Of a stretch of DNA of 64,000 nt, positions 35,282 to 44,178 are shown piece by piece; positions within the stretch are counted from its first letter, which is position 1, and each line of letters begins with the position of its first letter. This DNA is from Thiobacillus thioparus DSM 505 (GTDB lineage Bacteria; Pseudomonadota; Gammaproteobacteria; Burkholderiales; Thiobacillaceae), in assembly GCF_000373385.1 (NCBI RefSeq), contig NZ_KB891316.1, positions 816,493 to 880,492 of the forward strand. The letters are read 5' to 3'. The position numbers and the translations under genes were made by a program. The notes under the pieces were generated by a model. The model searched no databases, was not told where the DNA came from, and worked only from the letters and a program-made list of their open reading frames with translations.

Positions 35282-38101
35282 ATGTCTCGCCGCCTCTCGC
35301 CTCCGCTCGCCCGCTTCGTGAACGCCTTGCGTCCGGCCCGCCTCAGCACTCAAGGTCGCGTGCTGGGGGCGGCCCTGCTCGTCATGCTGATGGTGTCCGT
35401 GCTGGCCGGGCAACAGGCGCTGCATATCGTCCGCCAGGATGCCGACGCCGCCTTGCGTGTGCAGGCAACCGCACAGCTTGCCGCGCTGTCGCAGGCGGTC
35501 GCAGATCCGGCCATCTGGCAGGATTACCTTGCCGTGCGAACGCGATTGCGGATCCCCATCGATCAGGGGAACTTGCAGCACGTGGAATACGTCGCGCCGG
35601 ATGGCCGCGTCATCCGCGAACAAGCCAGCCCGCCCACAGTTGATCGCCCCGACTGGTTCGCCCGGCTGACCCGCCTGGCCCTCCCCGTCATGCAGGAAGA
35701 CCTGATCATCCAGGGCACCTACTACGGTCATCTGCGCATCCAGCCTTCCGCCCACGCATATGAAGATTTCCTGTGGCATCTCGGGACCCGGCTGTTCATT
35801 CTGTTCAGCCTCGCGATGGGTCTGCTCGGCTGGCTGATCCATGCCATGCTGCGGATCAACCTGAAGGACCTGACCCGATTGAGCGCAACCGCCCACCAGA
35901 TCGAGTCCGGAGACTACAGCGTGCGCATTCCCGTCCGTGCCAGCAGCCCGCCCGAGTTGCAGGAATCCACACGCGCTTTCAATTACATGAGCGCGGCCCT
36001 GGAACGGCTGCTTACCGATCTCGGCGAGCAGCAGAAGGCGCTCGACAGCGCGGCCAGCGTGTCCGAATCGGATCTCGCCGGCAACATCACGTTCGCCAAC
36101 GACCTGTTCTGCATCCTCAGCGGCTACACGCGCGAAGAACTGATCGGCCAGAATCACCGTATCCTCAATTCGGGCTGTCACGCTCCCGTATTTTTTACCC
36201 GTCTGTGGAAAACCATCACGAACGGCCGGACCTGGCGCGGAGAAATCTGCAATCGCGCCAAGGATGGGCGATTGTTCTGGACCGCCACGACCATCATTCC
36301 GATCAAGGGCGACGACGACCTGCCGCAGAAGTACCTGTCGATCCGCTTCGACATCACGCAGCGCAAGATCGACGAGACGGCACTCAGCAACGAGAAGGAA
36401 CGCTGGCAGGTCACGCTGCAATCGATCAACGATGCCGTCATCGTCACCAATCCGCACAATCAGGTGACCTATCTCAACCCGGCTGCCGAAAGCCTGCTCG
36501 GCCTCGCCCTCGAGGATGCGCAACTGAATTTGTTGAGCGAGGTGATCCAGTTCGATCGGGTGAACGGCGACGAGGACGCGCCGGCCTGCTTCCTGTCTTC
36601 GACGGCAGCGTTGCACGGCCAGACCGGATCGGCCGAATTGCATACCCGCTATGGCCAGCGCCTGGCTATCAGCTACAGTTGCGCGCCGCTGACCGACCAG
36701 GGCGGCCTGGGTGCCGTCTACGTGCTGCGCGACGAAACCGAGAAGAAGGAACTGCTCGACAACCTGCGTGAGATGGCCTTCCACGACACGCTGACCACCT
36801 TGCCGAATCGCCGCGCGGTGGAAGGGCGTCTGGCCCGTGCGCTACGCACCGCGCGCGATCTCGGGCAGCAGCATGCGTTCTGCTATATCGACCTCGACCA
36901 GTTCAAGCTGGTGAACGACACCTGCGGCCATTCGGTCGGCGATTCCCTGCTGATGGACATTGCCCAGACCATGAAAGCCGCCCTGCCCGCACATGCCTAC
37001 CTGGGCCGTCTGGGCGGGGACGAATTCGGCCTCATCCTGTTCGACACCCGGCCCGACGAGGCAAACCGGATCTGCCGTCAGCTGGTGCAGCGCATCCGCG
37101 ACTTCCGCTTCGAACACAAGGGGCGGCGCTTCACCCTTGGCGCCTGCGCCGGCGTCGCCCCCATCACCCAGGCCGCGACCACGGCCGGCGACCTCATGAT
37201 CCAGGCCGACATGGCGTGCTACCGCGCCAAGTCGGAGGGAAGCGGACGCGTCATGCTGTACGAGGCGGACGAGGTCGGATTCCGCCGCCTTGAAACGGAA
37301 ATGGGCTGGGCGGCCGATTTTGCCCAGGCGCTGGACGCCAACCAGTTCCTGCCCTATCGCCAGTTGATCCGGCCGACGTCGCGCGGCGGCCAGCCGCACT
37401 ACGAAGTACTGATCCGCTGGCAGCGCGATGGTGTGGTCGAAGGACCGGCCAAGCTGCTGCCTGCCCTCGAACGTTACGGACAGGCGCCCATCCTCGACCG
37501 CTGGATGCTGGAAGCCGTGGTGTCCTACCTGGCGGCGCAGCCTGACGACAATGCGGTGTATTTCATCAACCTCTCGGGCAAGACCGTTGCCGACGAATCC
37601 TTCCTCGGCGTGGTCTGCCACATGCTCGATCACTATGGCGTGGAAGGCTCGCGCCTCGGGTTCGAAGTGACGGAAACCGCTGCAGTGGTCAATCTCGGCG
37701 ACGCTCAGCGCCTGATTCACGGCCTGCGCGAACGCGGCTGCCAGTTCGCACTGGACGATTTTGGGCGTGACGCCTCCTCGTTCTTCTATCTCAAGCACCT
37801 GCCCGCCGATTTCCTCAAGATCGACGGCGCCTTCGTGCGCGGCATGCTGGACGACCGGCGCGACCAGGCCATCGTCCGCTCGATCGCCCAGCTGGCACGC
37901 GATTTCGGCATGCATTCGGTGGCCGAGCAGGTGGAAGACGCCGATATGGCGGCACTGCTCGAAGACATGGGCGTGGATTACCTGCAGGGCTATCACATCC
38001 ACCGTCCGGAAGCCTTCCCCTACTGGCAGCCGGTCACCAACACACTGACGGCGGCGGGCGGGTATGCCGTACGCCCTCCCCATCTGACGCTGATCAAATA
38101 G
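35282..38101 (+). CDS. Membrane-bound PAS-GGDEF-EAL cyclic-di-GMP protein
   Basis: The 939-residue protein has a membrane helix near 25-45, a periplasmic sensor part, a second helix near 175-198, HAMP, two PAS domains (about 255-360 and 380-485), GGDEF (RLGGDEFGL at about 578) and a C-terminal EAL domain. The signature EAL reads EVL (YEVLIRW, about 708), while the metal-binding ExTE, DDFG, and KID residues are kept, so phosphodiesterase activity is likely. No RxxD inhibitory site precedes GGDEF. It would both sense and adjust c-di-GMP. ATG at 35282 is preferred over TTG at 35243. Confidence 0.9.
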   Translation: MSRRLSPPLARFVNALRPARLSTQGRVLGAALLVMLMVSVLAGQQALHIVRQDADAALRVQATAQLAALSQAVADPAIWQDYLAVRTRLRIPIDQGNLQHVEYVAPDGRVIREQASPPTVDRPDWFARLTRLALPVMQEDLIIQGTYYGHLRIQPSAHAYEDFLWHLGTRLFILFSLAMGLLGWLIHAMLRINLKDLTRLSATAHQIESGDYSVRIPVRASSPPELQESTRAFNYMSAALERLLTDLGEQQKALDSAASVSESDLAGNITFANDLFCILSGYTREELIGQNHRILNSGCHAPVFFTRLWKTITNGRTWRGEICNRAKDGRLFWTATTIIPIKGDDDLPQKYLSIRFDITQRKIDETALSNEKERWQVTLQSINDAVIVTNPHNQVTYLNPAAESLLGLALEDAQLNLLSEVIQFDRVNGDEDAPACFLSSTAALHGQTGSAELHTRYGQRLAISYSCAPLTDQGGLGAVYVLRDETEKKELLDNLREMAFHDTLTTLPNRRAVEGRLARALRTARDLGQQHAFCYIDLDQFKLVNDTCGHSVGDSLLMDIAQTMKAALPAHAYLGRLGGDEFGLILFDTRPDEANRICRQLVQRIRDFRFEHKGRRFTLGACAGVAPITQAATTAGDLMIQADMACYRAKSEGSGRVMLYEADEVGFRRLETEMGWAADFAQALDANQFLPYRQLIRPTSRGGQPHYEVLIRWQRDGVVEGPAKLLPALERYGQAPILDRWMLEAVVSYLAAQPDDNAVYFINLSGKTVADESFLGVVCHMLDHYGVEGSRLGFEVTETAAVVNLGDAQRLIHGLRERGCQFALDDFGRDASSFFYLKHLPADFLKIDGAFVRGMLDDRRDQAIVRSIAQLARDFGMHSVAEQVEDADMAALLEDMGVDYLQGYHIHRPEAFPYWQPVTNTLTAAGGYAVRPPHLTLIK

Positions 38102-38155
38102 GGCCGCGCCTGTCGGTACGCGCGGCGCATCAGTCGCCTGCTGGGAACTCCGCCG

Positions 38156-38704
38156 TTACAGCATCGCCTTCGGCGGGATCAGGGTGATCCAGTCGCCCAG
38201 CGCCGCCCGGATTTCGCTCAGCCCAAGGTGCCGCATCAACAGCGGGTTGCCAGGGACCATCTGGTTCCACGCACAGGTCATGCCACGCAGATTCGGCTGC
38301 GCGGGATCGTGCAGCCGGAACTCCGTCTTGTAATAGAGAGGGGTCACGTCGCCGTCATCATCGTCCACATACCGGGCCTTCATCAGCGGCGACTTCGCCG
38401 CTGCATAGAAATCCACACTGCGCGTCACCCGCCATATCTGGAAACGTCCCGGTTTGAGCGTCTGCGGCGTGTCGCGCACCGTATTCAGTTCCACCACGCA
38501 ATACGGATCGAACTCCTGCACGCCGTTGCGCGGCACGACCTGGCCATACTGCAGACGAACCGTGGCCGAGCCGGGCGGGATCGTCAGGGGCTGGTTGAGC
38601 TGCGCCAGCCATCCTGGGGGATAGGCGTAGTAGGGCGAAGCCGGGTCGGGCGATTCAAGGCTGGCGCACCCCGCCAGCAGCAATGCGAATACGATCATTT
38701 TCAT
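38156..38704 (-). CDS. Putative lipoprotein of unknown function
   Basis: The 182-residue protein begins MKMIVFALLLAGCASLE; LLAGC is a lipobox, so the cysteine at 13 should be acylated. The rest is beta-rich with no recognised domain: about 45-70 has PGSATVRLQYGQVVPRNG and a later block RGMTCAWNQMV. The aspartate after neither position gives a clear sorting signal, so membrane location is open. It is the last gene of the run on this strand before the RND genes, 26 bases away. Confidence 0.8.
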   Translation of the reverse strand: MKMIVFALLLAGCASLESPDPASPYYAYPPGWLAQLNQPLTIPPGSATVRLQYGQVVPRNGVQEFDPYCVVELNTVRDTPQTLKPGRFQIWRVTRSVDFYAAAKSPLMKARYVDDDDGDVTPLYYKTEFRLHDPAQPNLRGMTCAWNQMVPGNPLLMRHLGLSEIRAALGDWITLIPPKAML

Positions 38705-38730
38705 GATGGTCTCCTTGCACGTTTTGTACC

Positions 38731-41700
38731 TTAGCCCGGTTTTACCCTAAACCAAGCCGCATACAGGGCAGGCAGAAAGAACAGCGTGAGGAAGGTCGCC
38801 GCGATCAGCCCGCCCATGACCGATACAGCCATGGGGCCCCAGAAAATCGAGCGCGACAGCGGGATCATCGCCAGCACCGCGGCGGCGGCGGTGAGGCTGA
38901 TCGGCCGCATCCGTCGCACCGTGGATTCGACGATTGCATCCCACTGCGACAGGCCACGGGCGACGTCCTGCTGGATCTGGTCGACCAGGATCACCGAATT
39001 GCGCATGATCATGCCGGACAGCGAGATGATGCCCAGCAAGGCCACGAAGCCCATCGGCTGGCCGGTCACCAGCAGCGCGACCGCCACACCGATGATGCCG
39101 AGCGGCGCGGTCAGCACCACCAGCAGGGCGCGCGCGACATTGCCGAGTTGCAGCATCAGCAGGGTCAGCGTGGTGACCACGATCAACGGCCACGAGGCGG
39201 CGATGGCGGCATTGGCCTTGGCGCTGCTTTCCACCGGGCCGCCGATTTCCAGCCGGAAACCGGGCGGCAGCTGCGCCTTGAACCGGGCCACCTGCGGCGC
39301 GATCGATTCGATGATCGTCGCCGGCTGCGTGTTGCCCACCGGATCGCCGCGCACCGAAATCGTCGGCAGGCGGTCGCGCCGCCAGATCACGCCGTCCTCG
39401 AATACCGGCTTGAAGGTGGCGATCTGCCCCAGGGTCACGCTCTGGCCGCCGAAGCTGCCGACCGGCAGCGATTTCAGCGCATCGACGTCGCGATGTTCCT
39501 TGCGCGGGATGCGCAATTCGACGTCGATCAGCTGATCGTCCTCCCGGAACTGGGTAACCGTCGTTCCCGACAACTCCAGCGCCAGCAGGCGGCCGACCGC
39601 ATCCGAGCTGAGGCCGAGCGCCTTGATCTTGTCCTGGTCGAGCTGGACCTTGATCGCCAGCGACTGTTCGTTCCAGTCCAGGTTCACGGCCGTCACCTGC
39701 GGCTGGGCCGCGACGATTCTGCGCAGTTTCTCGGCTTCGATCTTGAGCCGCGGGATGTCGGCGCCGGACAACCGGTACTGCACGGGGTAGCCGGCGGGCG
39801 GTCCGTATTCGAAACGCACGGCGCGTCCGCGCACGTTGGGGAAGTCGGTCTCGAACAGCCGACGGATACGCGCAAGTTCGCGTTCCCGCGCCGGCACGTC
39901 CTTCGCTATCACCACCAGCTGCGCAAAATTGCGGTTGTTCAGCCGCTGGTCCAGCGCCAGCACAAAACGCGGCGCGCCCTGGCCGATGTAGTCGAGCACG
40001 TGGGCGACATCCTTGTCCTGCCGCAGCAGGGTTTCGAGCCTGACCGCCTGGGCGCGCGTGGCATCGATGGACGCGCCTTCCGGCAGCCACATTTCGACCA
40101 GGATTTCCAGCCGGTCGGACTGCGGGAAGAACTGTTTCTCGACCCGCTGCATCGCGACGAGCCCGACGACCAGCGCCGCCACCGTCAGCGCAATCACGCT
40201 GCGTCGATGGGTGAGGCACCCGTTCACCATGGCACGGAAACGCCGGTAAAACGGCGTGAGATACGCCGCATTCTCGTCCGTCACGTGGCGAGCCGGTTTC
40301 AGCAGGACATGCCCCAGATAAGGCGTCACCACGACCGCCACCAGCCAGGAGGACAGCAACGCGATCGTCGTCACCGCGAAGATGGCGAAAGTGTATTCGC
40401 CAACCATCGACTTGGCCAGCGCGATCGGCAGAAACGCGGTGGCGGTCAACAAGGTGCCGGTCAGCATGGGGAACGCGGTCGAATGGAAGGCGTAGGTGGC
40501 CGCCTCGAAGCGATTCCAGCCGGCCTCCAGCTTGTGCGCCATCATTTCCACCGCGATGATGGCATCGTCCACCAGCAAGCCGAGGGCGATGATGAGCGCC
40601 CCGGTGGAGATGCGATGCAGGTCGATGTCGAACAGCCACATCGTGGTGAAGGTGATCGCCAGCACCACCGGAATGGATAGCGTCACCACCAGGCCGGCAC
40701 GCCACTTGAGCGCCAGGAAGGTCACCGCCAGCACGATGGCGACGGCTTCGAAGAAACTCTGCATGAAGAGCCGGACCGCGTGGCTGACGATGCTGGGCTG
40801 GTCGTGGATCCGCTGGATCTCCATGCCCACCGGCAGCGTCTTCTGCAAGTCCGCCATGGCGGCGGCCACGGCGCGTCCCATCGCCACCACATCGCCGCCG
40901 TCGGCCAGCGACACCCCAAGCAGCACCGCAGGCTCGCCTTGCGAACGAATTTCGGCGGTGGGCGGATCTTCGTAGCGCCGCGTCACGCTGGCGACATCGC
41001 CCAGCCGGATGCTGCGCGTGCCGATCCGAATGGTTGTCTCGCGCACGCCCTCGACGTCGGAATAGGGCCCCGACACGCGCATCGGGATCGACAGGGTCTC
41101 GTTCTCGATCCGCCCATTCGCCACGACGCCGTTCTGCTCCTGCACGGCCTGCATGATCTGCTGCGGCGTGAGGCCGAGCGTGGCGAGCTTTTGCGCAGGA
41201 ATCTCGACGTAGATTTTTTCCGGGACGATGCCGAACAGCTCGACCTTGCCCACATTGGGCAGGCGGCGGACCTCGCGCTGCGCATCCTCGGCGACGCGGC
41301 GCAGATCGGACCGGCTGAAGCCGTCGCCGGTGAAGGCATAGATCGAGCCGAAGGTGTCGCCGAACTCGTCGTTGAAGAAGGGCCCCTGCACACCGGCCGG
41401 GAGCGTTGTCTTCAGGTCACCGATCTTCTTGCGGACCTGATACCACGCTTCGGCCACGTCGCGCCCCCGCACCGTTTCCTTGAGATTGACGAAAAGCGCG
41501 GTCTCGCCCGCCTTGGCGTAACTCTGCACGTAATCGAGTTCGGGCATTTCCTGCAGCTTCTTCTCGATCCGCTCGGTCAGCTGTTCCGACACCTCCTGCG
41601 CGGTCGCTCCCGGCCATTGCGCCTGGATCAGCATGGTCTTGAAGGTGAACGGCGGATCTTCGGCCTGCCCCAACTGGAAATAAGACCGTACACCGACCAG

Positions 41701-41799
41701 CAGGATCAGCACGATGAAAAAGCGCACCAGCGCCGGATGCTCGATCGCCCAGCGCGACAGGTTGCCGCGCCCAGGTACGAAACGGGGAGCGTCGCTCAT
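38731..41799 (-). CDS. RND-family efflux transporter, inner-membrane permease
   Basis: The 1022-residue AcrB-like pump has the twelve-helix RND plan: helix 1 at about 25-45, a periplasmic loop with GATAQEVSEQLTERIEKKLQ, helices 2-6 with GLLVDDAIIAVEMM (proton-relay aspartates), a second loop, then LLGIISLSGMIMRNSVILVDQI. It exports hydrophobic compounds using proton force. The start at 41799 (MSDAPRFVPG) is chosen by motif; longer open sequence upstream belongs to the other frame of the adaptor gene. It overlaps the adaptor by four bases. No outer-membrane channel gene is next to it. Confidence 0.92.
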   Translation of the reverse strand: MSDAPRFVPGRGNLSRWAIEHPALVRFFIVLILLVGVRSYFQLGQAEDPPFTFKTMLIQAQWPGATAQEVSEQLTERIEKKLQEMPELDYVQSYAKAGETALFVNLKETVRGRDVAEAWYQVRKKIGDLKTTLPAGVQGPFFNDEFGDTFGSIYAFTGDGFSRSDLRRVAEDAQREVRRLPNVGKVELFGIVPEKIYVEIPAQKLATLGLTPQQIMQAVQEQNGVVANGRIENETLSIPMRVSGPYSDVEGVRETTIRIGTRSIRLGDVASVTRRYEDPPTAEIRSQGEPAVLLGVSLADGGDVVAMGRAVAAAMADLQKTLPVGMEIQRIHDQPSIVSHAVRLFMQSFFEAVAIVLAVTFLALKWRAGLVVTLSIPVVLAITFTTMWLFDIDLHRISTGALIIALGLLVDDAIIAVEMMAHKLEAGWNRFEAATYAFHSTAFPMLTGTLLTATAFLPIALAKSMVGEYTFAIFAVTTIALLSSWLVAVVVTPYLGHVLLKPARHVTDENAAYLTPFYRRFRAMVNGCLTHRRSVIALTVAALVVGLVAMQRVEKQFFPQSDRLEILVEMWLPEGASIDATRAQAVRLETLLRQDKDVAHVLDYIGQGAPRFVLALDQRLNNRNFAQLVVIAKDVPARERELARIRRLFETDFPNVRGRAVRFEYGPPAGYPVQYRLSGADIPRLKIEAEKLRRIVAAQPQVTAVNLDWNEQSLAIKVQLDQDKIKALGLSSDAVGRLLALELSGTTVTQFREDDQLIDVELRIPRKEHRDVDALKSLPVGSFGGQSVTLGQIATFKPVFEDGVIWRRDRLPTISVRGDPVGNTQPATIIESIAPQVARFKAQLPPGFRLEIGGPVESSAKANAAIAASWPLIVVTTLTLLMLQLGNVARALLVVLTAPLGIIGVAVALLVTGQPMGFVALLGIISLSGMIMRNSVILVDQIQQDVARGLSQWDAIVESTVRRMRPISLTAAAAVLAMIPLSRSIFWGPMAVSVMGGLIAATFLTLFFLPALYAAWFRVKPG

Positions 41800-42872
41800 G
41801 GGCGGCCGGGGTCGGCCAGACGCACCTGCTGGCCGGGCGCCAGCTTGTGCACGCCTGCCGTCACCACCCACTCGCCGGCAGCCAGCCCCGACACGATGGC
41901 CGCGCGTTCGCCATTCAACTCGCCGATCTGCACGCTGCGCGCCGCCACTTTGCGGGTCTGGGGATTCACCACCCACACCTGTGGCTTGCCGTCGATCCGG
42001 AACAAGGCCGATTGCGCCACCGACAGGCTCGACACCGATTCGCTGCCGACCTCGACCGTGGCCGTCATGCCCAGTTTCACGGCTGCATCGGGATGCAGCA
42101 GGCTGACACGGGCACTGTAAGTACGGCTGCCCGCGTCGGCCACCGGCGACACTTCGCGCAGGCGGCCGGCATAGTCCCGCCCCGGCACAGACCACAGGCG
42201 GATGCGCAGGTTGTGCGCAGCGCGCAATGCATCGAGCGCATTTTCCGGCACGTCGATGCGAACTTCGCGCTCACCGTCGCGCGCCAGTTGCGCCACAGGC
42301 TGGCCAGCCGCCACCACCTGCCCCACCTCGAACGAAATGGCCGTCACCACGCCGGCATGCGGCGCAGTCAGCCGGGTATAGGCCTGCTGGTTGTCCTGGC
42401 GGGCCGCTTCCGCCCGCAACTGGCGGGCCTGCGCCGCGGCTGCCTCGGCAGTGGTCCGGCGGCGATCCAGTTCGGCCTGGGAAATGAAATTCTGCGCGCG
42501 CAGCTCGGTAAAGCGCTGCAAGTCCTGGCGCGCCAGCCGGGCCTCGGCCTCGGCGGCCGTCAGCTGCGCGTGTGCCGCGTGCGACGCCAGCACATAGTCG
42601 TTGGGGTCGAGCGTGGCGATGACCTGCCCCGCCTTGACCTGGCTGCCGACCTCCGCCTTGCGGGTGTCGACCCGTCCCGCCACGCGAAACGCCAGATCGG
42701 TTTCGTAGCGCGCACGTACCTCTCCCGCGTAGCGCGTGCCCTGCTGGGCAGCGTGCATCCCCACCCGCTCCGCGCGTACCGGACGAATATCCTCGGGCGC
42801 CGCCTGCGGCGCGTCGCGTCCGCACGCGGCCAGCAGGAGCAGAAAGACAGTCACCGGAAGGAAGAGATTCAT
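41796..42872 (-). CDS. RND efflux membrane fusion (adaptor) lipoprotein
   Basis: The 358-residue adaptor has a lipoprotein signal MNLFLPVTVFLLLLAAC, then the usual barrel-sandwich halves (GRVDTRKAEVGSQVKAGQ and TRLTAPHAGVVTAISFEVGQ), a coiled-coil hairpin between them (about 100-165) and a beta-barrel domain. It connects the permease to an outer-membrane channel. The start at 42872 opens the signal peptide and is supported by a GGAAG-type site. Confidence 0.9.
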   Translation of the reverse strand: MNLFLPVTVFLLLLAACGRDAPQAAPEDIRPVRAERVGMHAAQQGTRYAGEVRARYETDLAFRVAGRVDTRKAEVGSQVKAGQVIATLDPNDYVLASHAAHAQLTAAEAEARLARQDLQRFTELRAQNFISQAELDRRRTTAEAAAAQARQLRAEAARQDNQQAYTRLTAPHAGVVTAISFEVGQVVAAGQPVAQLARDGEREVRIDVPENALDALRAAHNLRIRLWSVPGRDYAGRLREVSPVADAGSRTYSARVSLLHPDAAVKLGMTATVEVGSESVSSLSVAQSALFRIDGKPQVWVVNPQTRKVAARSVQIGELNGERAAIVSGLAAGEWVVTAGVHKLAPGQQVRLADPGRP

Positions 42873-43062
42873 GCCAGGATTATCGCCTATCGTCCCGGGT
42901 TCGGTCTGCCTGGTCTCCAGCGCATCAAGATCACCTGATGACACCGGCAGCCATGACGGAGTTATGATGCGGGTCGCGCATCTGCCACAGCCGGATCCAT
43001 TTCGGTTGCCCGGGCTCATGCCCGGCCGCATTTTTCAACCATCCTAGACGCCTGGAGTTCCG

Positions 43063-43482
43063 ATGACCACCTCGTCCAAACCCCTTACCGAAGCCGCCCT
43101 GCTGAAGATGCCGGCTTCCGCCTACATGAACGCGGCCCAGCTCACGTTTTTTCGCACCCGCCTCGAAACGCTGCGCGACGAGATGCTCAGCAATGCTGCC
43201 GACACCGGCGAGCACCTGAAGGAAAACGAGAATTTTGCCGATCCCAACGACCGTGCCACCGTGGAAGAAGAGCACATGCTGGAACAGCGCGTGCGCGACC
43301 GTGAGCGCAAACTGCTGAAAAAGATCAATTCCGCCCTGGCACGCATCGACAGCGGCGAATACGGCTGGTGCCTGGAAACCGGCGACCCCATCGGGCTGCC
43401 CCGTCTGCTTGCCCGCCCCACCGCCGAATATTCGATCGAGGCGCAGGAACGCCACGAGAAGAAGGAGCGGCTGCACGCCTGA
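43063..43482 (+). CDS. dksA: DksA-like RNA polymerase-binding regulator with degenerate zinc finger
   Basis: The 139-residue DksA homologue acts at RNA polymerase with ppGpp. The coiled-coil tip has DPNDRATVEEEH, and the C-terminus reads YGWCLETGDPIGLPRLLARPTAEYSIEA. Of the four zinc-finger cysteines of the enterobacterial protein only the first remains; cysteine-poor forms are common in alpha- and betaproteobacteria, so this is not unusual by itself. Its place beside a Zur-like gene and zinc transport genes resembles zinc-independent DksA2 proteins. A strong terminator follows. Confidence 0.88.
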   Translation: MTTSSKPLTEAALLKMPASAYMNAAQLTFFRTRLETLRDEMLSNAADTGEHLKENENFADPNDRATVEEEHMLEQRVRDRERKLLKKINSALARIDSGEYGWCLETGDPIGLPRLLARPTAEYSIEAQERHEKKERLHA

Positions 43483-43487
43483 TCCGG

Positions 43488-43513
43488 CCCCTTCCTGCAC
43501 GAAGGGGTTTTTC
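43488..43513 (+). terminator. Terminator of the dksA-like gene
   Basis: CCCCTTC and GAAGGGG form a 7-base stem with loop CTGCAC and a following TTTTTC tract. Confidence 0.82.
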
Positions 43514-43514
43514 A

Positions 43515-43549
43515 GGGGCCCGAATGCAACTCGGTTGCATTCGGGCCCC
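43515..43549. promoter_or_regulatory. Long palindrome, probable Zur operator
   Basis: GGGGCCCGAATGCAAC and GTTGCATTCGGGCCCC are perfect 16-base arms around TCG. The AATGCAAC-N3-GTTGCATT core has the symmetry of a Fur-family operator and overlaps the -35 box of the Zur-like gene. Confidence 0.6.
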
Positions 43550-43563
43550 ACGTCCCCTAGAAT
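43535..43563 (+). promoter_or_regulatory. Promoter of the Zur-like gene
   Basis: TTGCAT (43535-43540) and TAGAAT (43558-43563) are 17 bases apart. The -35 box lies within the palindrome and the gene starts only 6 bases after the -10 box, so the mRNA would be nearly leaderless. Confidence 0.6.
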
Positions 43564-43569
43564 CGCTCC

Positions 43570-44001
43570 ATGAATTCCGCTTCGCACCACGACAACGCCG
43601 TCCGGCTGATCCGGGAATGCGGCGCAAGCGCGACCGCCGCCCGCGTCCAGGTGCTGCAATTGCTTCTGGCGGCCAACACGACGGTATCCCACCAGGCCCT
43701 GATGCAGGCGGCCACGGACGAAGCACAGCCGCTCGACAAGGTCACCCTGTATCGCGTGCTCGACTGGCTGGTTGCGCAAGGCCTGGCGCACAGCGTGACC
43801 GGCCAGGATCGCGTTCGCCGCTTCGGTGTCGCGCACGTCCACCACGGTCATGCGCATTTCGAATGCGACGCCTGCGGGCGCCTCTTCTGCCTGGCGGACC
43901 GCCCGAGCGCACAACCTCGAACCCCGCCCGGATTCGAGGCACGCCACATCGACGTTACCGTACACGGACGCTGTGCGGATTGTGCGCACGCTGTCGTTTG
44001 A
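43570..44001 (+). CDS. zur: Fur-family zinc-responsive regulator (Zur-like)
   Basis: The 143-residue protein has an N-terminal winged helix (SATAARVQVLQLL, TLYRVLDWLV) and a metal-binding C-terminal part: HVHHGHAHFECDACGRLFCL, with a further CADC near the end giving a two-CxxC structural zinc site. Its place in front of a COG0523 GTPase and zinc transport genes supports Zur rather than Fur. The palindrome over its promoter suggests autoregulation. Metal specificity is inferred from context. Confidence 0.85.
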   Translation: MNSASHHDNAVRLIRECGASATAARVQVLQLLLAANTTVSHQALMQAATDEAQPLDKVTLYRVLDWLVAQGLAHSVTGQDRVRRFGVAHVHHGHAHFECDACGRLFCLADRPSAQPRTPPGFEARHIDVTVHGRCADCAHAVV

Positions 44002-44035
44002 ATCATGCAGCCATTTCCTAGCTTCGGCCGTGGCC

Positions 44036-44095
44036 ATGCTCGCGTCTGATTCCCCTCTGCCGATCACGCTGCTCACCGGCTTTGGCTTCGGCCGC
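44036..44095 (+). pseudogene. Remnant of a second COG0523 (CobW-like) GTPase start
   Basis: ATG at 44036 opens SPLPITLLTGFGFGRRY, which repeats the start of the intact gene at 44179 (LPIPVTLLTGFLGSGKTT) including the DNA CACGCTGCTCACCGG, but the P-loop is lost and the similarity stops. It looks like the 5' stub of a deleted or partly duplicated gene. Confidence 0.5.
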
Positions 44096-44178
44096 CGTTA
44101 CACGGCTTCACGTCGGCTACGCCGACATGAACCTGCACCGAAACCTGTTGCCCATCCGTTGCCAGGGTCAGTGCCGCC

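Noticed and set aside
41800-42195. N-terminal extension of the RND permease into the adaptor gene
   Set aside because: The residues are out-of-frame adaptor coding sequence; the RND N-terminus begins at 41799.
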